In this document: positions 41,038 through 49,655 of the stretch, in pieces
Position numbering within the stretch: position 1 is the first letter of the stretch
Layout of the letters: every line of letters starts with the position of its first letter
Source: Xenophilus aerolatus
Lineage (GTDB): Bacteria > Pseudomonadota > Gammaproteobacteria > Burkholderiales > Burkholderiaceae_C
DNA length: 64,000 nt
Direction of reading: 5' to 3'
Assembly (NCBI GenBank): GCA_029968055.1
Contig: JASCNX010000002.1
Span: 558,001-622,000, forward strand
Translations under genes and position numbers: made by a program
Notes under the pieces: model-generated
Database searches by the model: none
What the model was told of the DNA's origin: nothing
What the model saw: only the letters and a program-made list of their open reading frames with translations

Positions 41038-43389
41038 TCAGGCGGCCTGCAGGGCCTGCCACATGCGGGTGGGCGTCAGCGGCATCTGCAGCCGCGGCGA
41101 GACGGCGCCGCGGCCCTGGCGCGCCAGCGCGTCGGCCACCGCGTTGACCACCGAGGGCGTGGCGCCGATGGTGCCCAGTTCGCCCACGCCCTTCACGCCC
41201 AGCGGGTTGTTCTTGCAGGGCGTGGACTCGTCCATCTCGGTCTTGAAGTCCGGCGCGGTGCCCGCCACGGGCAGCGCGTAGTCCATCAGGCTGCCGGTGA
41301 CGGGCTGGCCGGTCTCGCGGTCGTACACCACCTGTTCGAGCAGCGCCTGGCCGATGCCCTGCACCGCGCCGCCGTCGAGCTGGCCGCGCACGATCATCGG
41401 GTTGACGACGCGGCCCACGTCGTTGACCGAGGCATAGGCCACCACGGCCACGTCGCCCGTGAGCGGATCGAGCTCGACCTCGCTGACGTGGCAGCCGTTG
41501 GGCCAGGTGGGGCCGTCCACGCTGCTGGTGGAGTCGACGAAGATGCGTTGCTCGCTCTGCCTGCCGGCCAGCGCGAAGAGGTCGATGCCCAGGTCGGTGC
41601 CCTTCACCGTGAAGCGGCCCTGTGCATAGTCGATGTCGGCGGCTGCGGCCTCGAGTTCCTGCGCGGCCAGTTCCTTGCCCTTGTCGATGGTGCGCTGCGC
41701 GCCGATGCGCATGGCCGAGCCGCCGGTGAAGAGCGAGCGCGAGCCCGCGCTGCCGAAGCCGTCGCCGCGGTCGGTGTCGCCCAGCACCACGCGCACCTGC
41801 CCGATCGGCACGCCGAAGGCATCGACCACCAGCTGCGCCAGCGTGGTCGCGATGCCCTGGCCCATGGCGTTGACGGCGGAGAAGACCTCGATGATGCCGT
41901 CGGCCTTCACGTCGACCGTCACGCGCTCCTCGAACACGTTGCCGCCGGTCCATTCCAGGAAGGTGGCGATGCCCAGGCCGCGCCACTTGCCGCGCGCCTG
42001 CGACGCTTTCGCCCGCGCCTCGAAGCCGGCCCAGTCGGCCAGCTGCAGGCCCTGGTCCATCACCTTCTCGAAGGCGCCGGTGTCGTAGACCTGGCCCATC
42101 GGGTTCTTGTAGGGCATCTGCTCGGGGCGGATGAAGTTGCGCCGGCGCAGCGCGATGCGGTCGATGCCGGTCTGGCGTGCGGCCTCGTCCATCAGCCGCT
42201 CCATGGTGTAGATGGCCTCGGGGCGGCCGGCACCGCGGTAGGCGCCGGTGGGGGCGGTGTTGGTCATCACCGCCTTGAAGTGGAAGTCGATGACCGGGAT
42301 GTCGTACACGCTGGTCTGCACCCAGGGGCCGATCAGCAGCTGGATCGCGACGCCGGTGCCCGTGGCGTAGGCGCCCACGTTGGCGTGCGTGCGGATGCGC
42401 AGCGCGAGGACCTTGCCGTCGGTCGCCAGCGCGAGCTCGGCTTGCGCCTCGATGTCGCGGCCGTGCGTGGTGGCGAGGAATTCCTCGCTGCGCTCGGCGA
42501 TCCACTTCACCGGCCGCTTCAGCGCGCGCGCCGCGAAGGCCACGGCCGCGTCCTCCGGATAGATGCCCGTCTTCATGCCGAAGCCGCCGCCGACGTCGCC
42601 GACCACCACGCGCACCTCGTCCCGGGCAATGCCCAGCACCGCGTCGCACAGCGTGTTGCGCACGCCCGAAGGCATCTGCGTGCTCATGCGCAGCGTGAGG
42701 CGGCCCTGGCCGTCGCGTGCCGCGGGATCGAACTCCCCCAGCACCGCGCGCGGTTCGATCGTCACCGCCGCCACGCGCTGGTTGGTGACGGCGAGCTTCA
42801 CCACGTGGGCGGCCTGCGCGAACGCCGAGGCGGCCGCCTCGGCGTCGCCATGGCGCATCTCGGCCGAGATGTTGTCGGGCGCGTCGTCGCACAGCACCGG
42901 CGCACCGGGCGCGATGGCGTCGGCGATGGCCACCGCCATGGGCAGCTCCTCGTACTCGACCATCACCGCCTCGGCCGCATCGCGGGCCTGCTGCAGCGTC
43001 TCGGCCACCACGGCCACCACCGGTTCGCCGACGAAGCGCACGCGCTCGTGCGCCAGCACGCGACGCGGCGCCGTGGCGCCGTTGCTGCCATCGGCGCGCT
43101 TGAAGCCGGCGACGCCGGGAATCGGCTTGACCCCTGCGGCGACCAGGTCCGCGCCGGTGTAGACCGCCAGCACGCCCGGCATCCCCCGCGCCGCTTCGGC
43201 ATCGACCGACACGATGCGCGCGTGAGGGTAGGGCGAGCGCTGGAAGGTGAGCTGTGCCTGCCCGTCGGGCCGCACGTCGTCGGTGTAGCGGCCGGTGCCC
43301 GCGAGCAGGGCATCGTCTTCGAGCCGGCGCACGGCCTGGCCGCTGCCGAATCGGCCGGCACCGGCCACGGGGGAGCTTGCTGCGTTCAT
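41038..43389 (-). CDS. Xanthine dehydrogenase/CoxL-family molybdopterin-binding subunit (orphan)
   Basis: A 783-residue large subunit of a molybdenum hydroxylase. Residues 1-~160 hold the Ald_Xan_dh_C-type domain (RRLEDDALLAGTGRYTDDVR). Cofactor-binding blocks follow: VVGDVGGGFGMKTGIYPED, TGAYRGAGRPEAIYTMER (the AYRGAGR pattern of form-II CoxL/xanthine-type enzymes, not the AYXCSFR of true CO dehydrogenase), and the catalytic glutamate region VKGVGELGTIGATPSVVNAV. The start at 43389 is the ATG of MNAASSPVAG. These enzymes normally need FAD and 2Fe-2S partners, but no coxM/coxS-like gene adjoins. Acyl-CoA ligases flank it on both sides. Substrate unknown. Confidence 0.88.
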   Translation of the reverse strand: MNAASSPVAGAGRFGSGQAVRRLEDDALLAGTGRYTDDVRPDGQAQLTFQRSPYPHARIVSVDAEAARGMPGVLAVYTGADLVAAGVKPIPGVAGFKRADGSNGATAPRRVLAHERVRFVGEPVVAVVAETLQQARDAAEAVMVEYEELPMAVAIADAIAPGAPVLCDDAPDNISAEMRHGDAEAAASAFAQAAHVVKLAVTNQRVAAVTIEPRAVLGEFDPAARDGQGRLTLRMSTQMPSGVRNTLCDAVLGIARDEVRVVVGDVGGGFGMKTGIYPEDAAVAFAARALKRPVKWIAERSEEFLATTHGRDIEAQAELALATDGKVLALRIRTHANVGAYATGTGVAIQLLIGPWVQTSVYDIPVIDFHFKAVMTNTAPTGAYRGAGRPEAIYTMERLMDEAARQTGIDRIALRRRNFIRPEQMPYKNPMGQVYDTGAFEKVMDQGLQLADWAGFEARAKASQARGKWRGLGIATFLEWTGGNVFEERVTVDVKADGIIEVFSAVNAMGQGIATTLAQLVVDAFGVPIGQVRVVLGDTDRGDGFGSAGSRSLFTGGSAMRIGAQRTIDKGKELAAQELEAAAADIDYAQGRFTVKGTDLGIDLFALAGRQSEQRIFVDSTSSVDGPTWPNGCHVSEVELDPLTGDVAVVAYASVNDVGRVVNPMIVRGQLDGGAVQGIGQALLEQVVYDRETGQPVTGSLMDYALPVAGTAPDFKTEMDESTPCKNNPLGVKGVGELGTIGATPSVVNAVADALARQGRGAVSPRLQMPLTPTRMWQALQAA

Positions 43390-43451
43390 CTCGTGTCTTC
43401 TTTCGTGGGCGGAACAACCGGACGACTGTGCCACGGATCGCAGTCGCTATG

Positions 43452-43488
43452 AAAAAAAGAGCGCCCTGCGCAGATGGCGCGGGCGCTC
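43452..43488 (-). terminator. Intrinsic terminator after fadD
   Basis: On the minus strand, GAGCGCCC/GGGCGCTC (outer 8 bp) and an inner GCGC/GCGC pair surround a 5-base loop (43459-43488). A run of seven T follows (complement of 43452-43458). It lies 27 bases after the fadD stop, so the CoxL-like gene downstream likely has its own promoter. Confidence 0.85.
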
Positions 43489-43515
43489 CGGGCGATGCGG
43501 CTTGGCGCCGCAGGG

Positions 43516-45192
43516 CTACTTCTTGTCGCGCAGCTCGCGCCGCAGGATCTTGCCCACGGGCGTCTTGGGCATCTCGGTGCGGAACTCGACCACCCTGGGC
43601 TGCTTGTAGCCGGTGAGGTTGGCGCGGCAGAAGGCGCGGACCTGCTCTTCGGTGAGCTCGGGGTTCTTCTTCACGATCACCAGCTTCACGGCCTCGCCGG
43701 TCTTCTCGTCGGGCACGCCGACCACGGCGCACTCGAGCACGCCGTCGAGCGTGGCGACCACGTCCTCGACCTCGTTCGGGTAGACGTTGAAGCCGCTGAC
43801 CAGCACCATGTCCTTCTTGCGGTCGACGATCTTGAAGAAGCCGCGCTCGTCGACGGTGCCGACGTCGCCGGTCTTGAACCAGCCGTCGGCGGTCATGACC
43901 TTGGCCGTCTCGTCGGGGCGCTGCCAGTAGCCGGCCATGACCTGCGGGCCCTTGATGGCGATCTCGCCGCGCTCGCCCATCGGCACCTCGTGGCCGTCGT
44001 CGTCGAGCAGCTTGAACCAGGTGCTGGGCAGCGGCACGCCGATGGTGCCGGTGTATTCCTTGCTCGTGGTCGGATTGCAACTGGCCGAGGGCGAGGTCTC
44101 CGACAGGCCGTAGCCCTCGCACACCGGGCAGCCGGTCTTCTCCAGCCACAGCTTGGCCACGGCGCCCTGCACCGCCATGCCGCCGCCGACCGAGATCTTC
44201 AGGTGGCTCCAGTCGACGGTGTTGAAGTCGGGATGGTTGGCCAGCCCGTTGAACAGCGTGTTCACGGCCGGGAAGCTGTGGATGGTGTGCTTGCTCAGCT
44301 CCTTGAGCGTGGCGGCCAGGTCGCGCGGGTTGGGGATGAGGATGAGCTTGCCGCCCGTGCGCATGCACAGCATCATGCCCACCGTGAACGCGAAGATGTG
44401 GTACAGCGGCAGGGCGCACACGCTGGTGGGCTGCTCGCCCTGCGGCACGCGGTCCATCACGGGCTGGTTCCAGGCCTCGGACTGCAGCACGTTGGCGATC
44501 ACGTTGCGGTGCAGGAGCACGGCGCCCTTGCTCACGCCGGTGGTGCCGCCGGTGTACTGCAGCACGGCCACGTCGTCGGGGCCGATGGCCGGCGCCTTCA
44601 GCTCGCGGTTCGCTCCCTGCGAGAGCGCGTCGTTGAAGCGCACGGCACCCGGCAGCGAATAGGCCGGCACCATCTTCTTCACGTTGCGCAGCACGTAGTT
44701 GACGATCGCGCCCTTCACGAGGCCCAGGCGGTCGCCCATCGCGGCCAGCACCACGTGCTTGACCTGCGAATGCCCGATGGCCTGCTGCAGCGTCGTCGCG
44801 AAGTTCTCCATGATGACGATCGCCTTGGCGCCAGAGTCCTTGAGCTGGTGCTCCAGCTCGCGGGCGGTGTACAGCGGGTTCACGTTCACCAGGATCAGGC
44901 CCGCGCGCAGGATGGCGGCCACCGCCACCGGGTACTGCGGGCAGTTGGGCATCATGACCGCCACGCGGTCGCCCTTCACCAGGCCCAGGCCCTGCAGGTA
45001 GGCGCCGAAGGCGCGGCTCTGGCGGTCGGTCTCGCCGAAGCTGACGTCCTTGCCCATGAAGGCGTAGGCCGTGCGGTCGGCGTACTTGCGGAAGCTTTCC
45101 TCCATCAGCGCCACCAGCGAGCCGTACTTGCCGGGATCGATGTCGGCGGGGACGCCAGGGGGGTAGCTGCTGAGCCAGGGGCGGTCGGTCAT
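43516..45192 (-). CDS. fadD: Long-chain-fatty-acid--CoA ligase
   Basis: A 558-residue AMP-forming fatty-acyl-CoA synthetase that starts beta-oxidation. The adenylation motif is VLQYTGGTTGVSKGAVLLH. The FACS signature region includes EGYGLSETSPSASCNPT and WFKTGDVGTVDERGFFKIVD. The terminal lysine motif is EMPKTPVGKILRRELRDKK. The N-terminus MTDRPWLSSYPPGVPADI is close to the betaproteobacterial FadD pattern, so the ATG at 45192 is preferred over 45207. The 97 bases to pntB show no strong signal. The gene ends at an intrinsic terminator. Confidence 0.94.
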   Translation of the reverse strand: MTDRPWLSSYPPGVPADIDPGKYGSLVALMEESFRKYADRTAYAFMGKDVSFGETDRQSRAFGAYLQGLGLVKGDRVAVMMPNCPQYPVAVAAILRAGLILVNVNPLYTARELEHQLKDSGAKAIVIMENFATTLQQAIGHSQVKHVVLAAMGDRLGLVKGAIVNYVLRNVKKMVPAYSLPGAVRFNDALSQGANRELKAPAIGPDDVAVLQYTGGTTGVSKGAVLLHRNVIANVLQSEAWNQPVMDRVPQGEQPTSVCALPLYHIFAFTVGMMLCMRTGGKLILIPNPRDLAATLKELSKHTIHSFPAVNTLFNGLANHPDFNTVDWSHLKISVGGGMAVQGAVAKLWLEKTGCPVCEGYGLSETSPSASCNPTTSKEYTGTIGVPLPSTWFKLLDDDGHEVPMGERGEIAIKGPQVMAGYWQRPDETAKVMTADGWFKTGDVGTVDERGFFKIVDRKKDMVLVSGFNVYPNEVEDVVATLDGVLECAVVGVPDEKTGEAVKLVIVKKNPELTEEQVRAFCRANLTGYKQPRVVEFRTEMPKTPVGKILRRELRDKK

Positions 45193-45289
45193 CTTCTCTG
45201 TCTCCATCTTGGAAATCGGACTGCAGCGCCCGTCGGACGGGCGCCGCAGCTCGCAAACGATAGCGAATCTCTCTGCGTGCCTCTGCGCG

Positions 45290-46705
45290 TCAGCCCTTGA
45301 GCGCGCCGAGGACTTCGTCCAGCATCTTCTTGGCGTCGCCGAACAGCATCCGGTTGTTCTCCTTGTAGAACAGCGGGTTGTCCACGCCGGCGTAGCCCGA
45401 GGCCATGGAGCGCTTCATCACGATCGAGGTCTTGGCCTTCCACACCTCCAGCACCGGCATGCCGGCGATGGGGCTGGTGGGGTCGTCCTGGGCGGCCGGG
45501 TTCACGATGTCGTTGGCGCCGATGACCATGGCCACGTCGGTGTCGGGGAAGTCGTCGTTGATCTCGTCCATCTCCATCACGATGTCGTAGGGCACCTTGG
45601 CCTCGGCCAGCAGCACGTTCATGTGGCCCGGCATGCGGCCCGCCACCGGGTGGATGGCGAAGCGCACTTCCACGTTCTTCTCGCGCAGGGTCTTCACGAT
45701 CTCGTTGACGGTGTGCTGGGCCTGCGCCACCGCCATGCCGTAGCCCGGCACGATCACCACGCTCCTGGCGTCCCGCAGCAGCTCGGCGGTCTCGCCCGCG
45801 CTGATGGGCGTGACCTCCCCCTGCGGCTCGGCCGACGCCGCATCGCCGCTCTTCTTGGCCGGTGCGCCGGAGCCGAAGCCGCCGGCGATCACGCTGATGA
45901 AGTTGCGGTTCATCGCCTGGCACATGATGTAGCTCAGGATCGCGCCCGAGGAACCCACCAGCGCACCGGTGACGATGAGCAGGTCGTTGCTCAGCATGAA
46001 GCCGGTGGCGGCCGCGGCCCACCCGGAGTAACTGTTGAGCATCGACACCACGACCGGCATGTCGGCGCCGCCGATGGCCATCACCATGTGCACGCCGAAG
46101 AGCAGCGCGATGGCGGTCATCACGACCAGCGGCAGCATGCCGGCCTGCACGTCATGCGCCGCGAGAAACATGCGGCCGAGCCAGATCACAACCACCAGCG
46201 CGACCAGGTTGAGCCAGTGGCGCCCCGGCAGCAGCAGCGGCTTGCCACCGATGCGGCCGTTGAGCTTGCCGAAGGCGACGAGCGAGCCGCTGAAGGTGAC
46301 GGCACCGATCAGGATGCCGACGTAGATCTCGACCTCGTGGATGATCTTCTCGGCGCCCGCGAGCTGGATCGACGTATCGACGTAGCTGGCGAATCCCACC
46401 AGGCAGGCGGCGAGGCCCACCAGGCTGTGCATCAGCGCCACGAGCTCGGGCATCTGCGTCATCTTCACGACCTTGGCCGCGTACAGGCCGATGCCGCCGC
46501 CGATGACCAGCGCGATCACGATCCAGGCGATGCCGCCCGAGCCCACGCGCGGCCCGAACACCGTGGCCAGCACGGCCAGCGCCATGCCGACCATGCCAAA
46601 GACGTTGCCGCGGCGCGAGGTCTCTGGATTGGAGAGCCCGCCCAGGCTCAGGATGAACAGGATGGCGGCGCCCAGGTAGGCGACCGTGGCGAGACTTGGG
46701 GACAT
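45290..46705 (-). CDS. pntB: NAD(P) transhydrogenase subunit beta
   Basis: A 471-residue membrane subunit of the proton-translocating transhydrogenase. About nine helices occupy the first two thirds ([60 protein letters not shown]). The C-terminal NADP(H)-binding domain has [39 protein letters not shown] and the tail [20 protein letters not shown]. With PntA it couples the proton gradient to NADPH formation. The ATG at 46705 lies 33 bases after pntA, so the two share a transcript. Confidence 0.96.
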   Translation of the reverse strand: MSPSLATVAYLGAAILFILSLGGLSNPETSRRGNVFGMVGMALAVLATVFGPRVGSGGIAWIVIALVIGGGIGLYAAKVVKMTQMPELVALMHSLVGLAACLVGFASYVDTSIQLAGAEKIIHEVEIYVGILIGAVTFSGSLVAFGKLNGRIGGKPLLLPGRHWLNLVALVVVIWLGRMFLAAHDVQAGMLPLVVMTAIALLFGVHMVMAIGGADMPVVVSMLNSYSGWAAAATGFMLSNDLLIVTGALVGSSGAILSYIMCQAMNRNFISVIAGGFGSGAPAKKSGDAASAEPQGEVTPISAGETAELLRDARSVVIVPGYGMAVAQAQHTVNEIVKTLREKNVEVRFAIHPVAGRMPGHMNVLLAEAKVPYDIVMEMDEINDDFPDTDVAMVIGANDIVNPAAQDDPTSPIAGMPVLEVWKAKTSIVMKRSMASGYAGVDNPLFYKENNRMLFGDAKKMLDEVLGALKG

Positions 46706-46738
46706 GATGGTCCGTGCTCCTCGGGTTTCTTGTTGTCG

Positions 46739-48379
46739 TTATTTGCGGAACATGGCCAGCATGCGGCGCGTGACCGCGAAGCCACCGAACATGTTGACGG
46801 CCGTGAGCACCAGCGCGGCGAAGGCCAGCCACTGGATCAGCCCGTCGGGCCGGCCGTTGACGCCCAGGGCCGGCGGCGCGATCTGCACCAGCGCGCCGAT
46901 GGCGATGATGCTGGAGATGGCATTGGTCACGCTCATCAGCGGCGTGTGCAGCGCGGGCGTGACGTTCCACACCACCATGTAGCCGATGAAGCAGGCCAGC
47001 ACGAAGACCGTGAGGTGGCCCAGGAAGGCCGCGGGCGCGAAGGCGCCGATGAACCAGAAGGCCACGGCCGCGACGGCGAAGAGGATGGCCAGCGTCTTCG
47101 CGGGCATCGGCCCGGCGCTGCCATGGCCGTGGCCGCCCTTCTTCTGCTCGACCGGGGCAGCGGCCGCCTTGGGCGCCGGGGCCGCCGCCTGCTTCAGCGG
47201 CGGGGCGGGCCACGTGATGGCGCCGTCCTTGACGACGGTGAGGCCGCGGATCGCGTCGTCTTCCATGTTGACGACCGCCACGCCGTCCTTGGCCTTGCAC
47301 AGCTCCTCGGTCAGGCGCAGCAGGTTGGTCGCGTAGAGCGTGGACGACTGCTTGGCCAGGCGCGAGGCGAGGTCGGTGTAGCCGACGATCGTCACGCCGT
47401 GGCGCACCACGGCCTCGCCGGGCACGGTGAGCTCGCAGTTGCCGCCCTGTTCGGCCGCCATGTCGACGATCACGCTGCCGGGCTTCATCGACTGCACCAT
47501 CTCGGCCGTGATGAGCTTGGGCGCCGGCTTGCCGGGGATCAGGGCCGTGGTGATGATGATGTCGGCGTCCTTCGCCTGCTCCGCATACATCTTGCGCTGC
47601 GCGGCCTGGAAGCCTTCGCTCATGACCTTGGCGTAGCCGCCGCCGCCCGAGCCTTCCTCCTCGTAGTCGACCTTGACGAACTCGCCGCCCAGCGACTTGA
47701 CCTGGTCGGCCACCTCGGCGCGGGTGTCGTTGGCGCGCACGATGGCGCCCAGGTTGGCGGCCGTGCCGATGGCCGCCAGGCCCGCCACGCCGGCGCCCGC
47801 GATGAACACCTTCGCGGGCGGCACCTTGCCCGCGGCCGTGATCTGGCCGTTGAAGAAGCGGCCGAAGGCGTTGGCCGCCTCGATCACCGCGCGGTAGCCC
47901 GACACGCCGGCGGTGGAGGTCAGCGCGTCCATCTTCTGCGCCCGGCTCAGCGTGCGCGGCAGGCAGTCGATGGCCAGGACGGTGGCGTGGCGCGCCGCCA
48001 GCTGCTGCATGAGCTCGGGGTTCTGCGCCGGCCAGATGAAGTCGATGAGCGTGCCGCCCTCGCGCATCAGCGCCACTTCGTTGGCCGTGGGCGGCCGGAC
48101 CTTGAAGACGATGTCGGCGCTGGCCCAGAGCGTGGCCGCGTCGGGGACGATCTCGGCGCCCGCGGCGCGATATGCCTCGTCGCTGAAATTCGCCGCCTCG
48201 CCGGCGCCCGTTTCCACGGCGACGCGAAAGCCCAGCTTGATGAGTTTCTCGACCACGTCGGGCACCGTCGCCACGCGCTTCTCGCCGGCGAAGATCTCGC
48301 GCGGCACGCCGATGCGTTGCGGGGGGACGGCAACACGGGATTCACCCGCCGTCGTCGCGGCAGGGTTGTCTGTCTGCAT
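46739..48379 (-). CDS. pntA: NAD(P) transhydrogenase subunit alpha (fused alpha1-alpha2)
   Basis: A 546-residue protein with both alpha parts in one chain, as in E. coli. Residues ~20-390 are the cytoplasmic NAD(H)-binding domain, like alanine dehydrogenase (FIAGAGVAGLAAIGTAANLG, RANDTRAEVADQVKSLGGEF). A linker (KQAAAPAPKAAAAPVEQKKG) precedes a C-terminal membrane part of four helices from ~440 (ILFAVAAVAFWFIGAFAPAA; LTVFVLACFIGYMVVWNVTP). The start at 48379 has GAGGAG in good position. A perfect palindrome lies 58 bases upstream. Confidence 0.96.
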   Translation of the reverse strand: MQTDNPAATTAGESRVAVPPQRIGVPREIFAGEKRVATVPDVVEKLIKLGFRVAVETGAGEAANFSDEAYRAAGAEIVPDAATLWASADIVFKVRPPTANEVALMREGGTLIDFIWPAQNPELMQQLAARHATVLAIDCLPRTLSRAQKMDALTSTAGVSGYRAVIEAANAFGRFFNGQITAAGKVPPAKVFIAGAGVAGLAAIGTAANLGAIVRANDTRAEVADQVKSLGGEFVKVDYEEEGSGGGGYAKVMSEGFQAAQRKMYAEQAKDADIIITTALIPGKPAPKLITAEMVQSMKPGSVIVDMAAEQGGNCELTVPGEAVVRHGVTIVGYTDLASRLAKQSSTLYATNLLRLTEELCKAKDGVAVVNMEDDAIRGLTVVKDGAITWPAPPLKQAAAPAPKAAAAPVEQKKGGHGHGSAGPMPAKTLAILFAVAAVAFWFIGAFAPAAFLGHLTVFVLACFIGYMVVWNVTPALHTPLMSVTNAISSIIAIGALVQIAPPALGVNGRPDGLIQWLAFAALVLTAVNMFGGFAVTRRMLAMFRK

Positions 48380-48436
48380 GGAAGTCTCCTCGAGGCGACG
48401 GGCTGTCGCGAACTCGGCGCGAGCTTACATGAAGAT

Positions 48437-48453
48437 GACAAGGGCTCCTTGTC
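48437..48453. promoter_or_regulatory. Palindrome upstream of pntA, candidate operator
   Basis: GACAAGG, spacer GCT, CCTTGTC: a perfect 7-bp inverted repeat ending 58 bases upstream of the pntA ATG. This is a normal operator position, but no regulator is recognised. Confidence 0.35.
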
Positions 48454-48731
48454 GCGTGTTTGCGCGCGTGCGATCGGCTGCAGAGCCCATCGGCCGAGCC
48501 GAAGAAGCTATGGATTTCATAGCGGCGGGCGACGGCATCGACGGCGCCCGCAGTGCCGGCCGTCATGCCGATCCGCTGCATTTGCACGCTCTCGGGCCGG
48601 GAGCACGTGTAGTAAGCAAGTTGTCACTTCAAAAGGACCTATGCCACGCCTGGTCCATATTTCGTCGTCGTTCGCCTCGCTTTGCCTCTGATTTCGTGCA
48701 GAAGTTGGCGGTTACAAACGTCGATGGATTG

Positions 48732-48758
48732 TTGACACCCGTGGCCGACCCCTAGACT
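48732..48758 (+). promoter_or_regulatory. Putative sigma-70 promoter of the response regulator operon
   Basis: A consensus -35 TTGACA at 48732-48737 and a -10-like TAGACT at 48753-48758 with a short 15-base spacer. The response regulator ATG lies 30 bases after the -10. The short spacing lowers confidence. Confidence 0.45.
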
Positions 48759-48788
48759 CCGGAGCTTACAAAGTCAGGGGGAAACGGT

Positions 48789-49517
48789 ATGCGCATTGCC
48801 GCGCTCGACGACGAGCCGAGCCAGCTCGAATTGATTCGGCTCACGATGGAGGGCCTGGGGCACGAGTGCCATGGTTTCGCCGAGGGAAAGGCCCTGCTGA
48901 GGGCGCTGCGCCAGGAGACTTTCGACCTCCTCGTGCTCGACTGGAGCCTGCCCGACATGGCCGGCCCGGAGGTGGTCCGCGCGATCCGGGAGGAACTGCT
49001 CAACCGCATCCCCATCCTGTTCGTGACTAACCGCCGCGAAGAGGCCGACATGGTCGAGGGCCTGGGCGTGGGGGCCGACGATTTCATGCCCAAGCCCATC
49101 CGCGTGGGCGAACTCTCGGCGCGCACGCGGGCGCTGCTGCGCCGCGCCTATCCGGCCCAGCACGAGACCGAGGTGGTGTTCGGCCCCTACCACTTCTTTC
49201 CGCACTCGCGCACGCTGCACGTCGACGGCGAGCCGCTCGAACTGAAGCACCGCGAGTACGAGCTCGCCCTGTTCCTGTTCCAGAACATGGGGCGGCTGCT
49301 CTCGCGCGAACACCTGCGCGAAGCGGTGTGGGGCCAGGGGCCGGAAGCGCCCTCGCGCTCGCTCGACACCCACATCTCGCGCCTGCGCACCAAGCTCGAC
49401 CTGCGGCCGAGCAACGGTTTCCTGCTGTCTGCCATCTACGGCCTGGGCTATCGGCTCGAGGCCTTCGACGGCGAGGTGCTGAACGCCCGGATGGACCTGC
49501 TCAACGCCTCGCCATGA
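48789..49517 (+). CDS. OmpR/PhoB-family response regulator
   Basis: A 242-residue two-component regulator. The receiver domain has the acidic pair D7-D8, phospho-acceptor D51 in LLVLDWSLPD, and the lysine of DFMPKPIRVGE. The C-terminal winged helix (from ~140; EPLELKHREYELALFLFQNM, then SRSLDTHISRLRTKLDL) binds DNA. The ATG at 48789 follows an AGGGGG ribosome site. It is followed after 138 bases by the CHASE2 sensor kinase, its presumed partner. Target genes are not visible. Confidence 0.93.
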   Translation: MRIAALDDEPSQLELIRLTMEGLGHECHGFAEGKALLRALRQETFDLLVLDWSLPDMAGPEVVRAIREELLNRIPILFVTNRREEADMVEGLGVGADDFMPKPIRVGELSARTRALLRRAYPAQHETEVVFGPYHFFPHSRTLHVDGEPLELKHREYELALFLFQNMGRLLSREHLREAVWGQGPEAPSRSLDTHISRLRTKLDLRPSNGFLLSAIYGLGYRLEAFDGEVLNARMDLLNASP

Positions 49518-49655
49518 GCCCCGACTGCCTGCGCGGCCTGCTGCGGCGGGTGGCGGCCGGCGGCCGTGGTTCCGCGGCGCCGGTGCAGTGCCCCTGAATC
49601 GGTGCGGCTGCCGTCCGATCCGCACCGTCCCGCGCCCGCGCCTGGGAGCCCCAAC

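Larger units (their letters stand above)
48380..48788. other. 409-bp divergent intergenic region between pntA and the response regulator
   Basis: No gene is seen. It holds the promoters of the divergent pntAB and two-component operons: a palindrome near pntA (48437-48453) and a TTGACA/TAGACT pair near the response regulator (48732-48758), each listed separately. It is somewhat less GC-rich than the coding sequence around it, which fits a real regulatory region. Confidence 0.6.
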
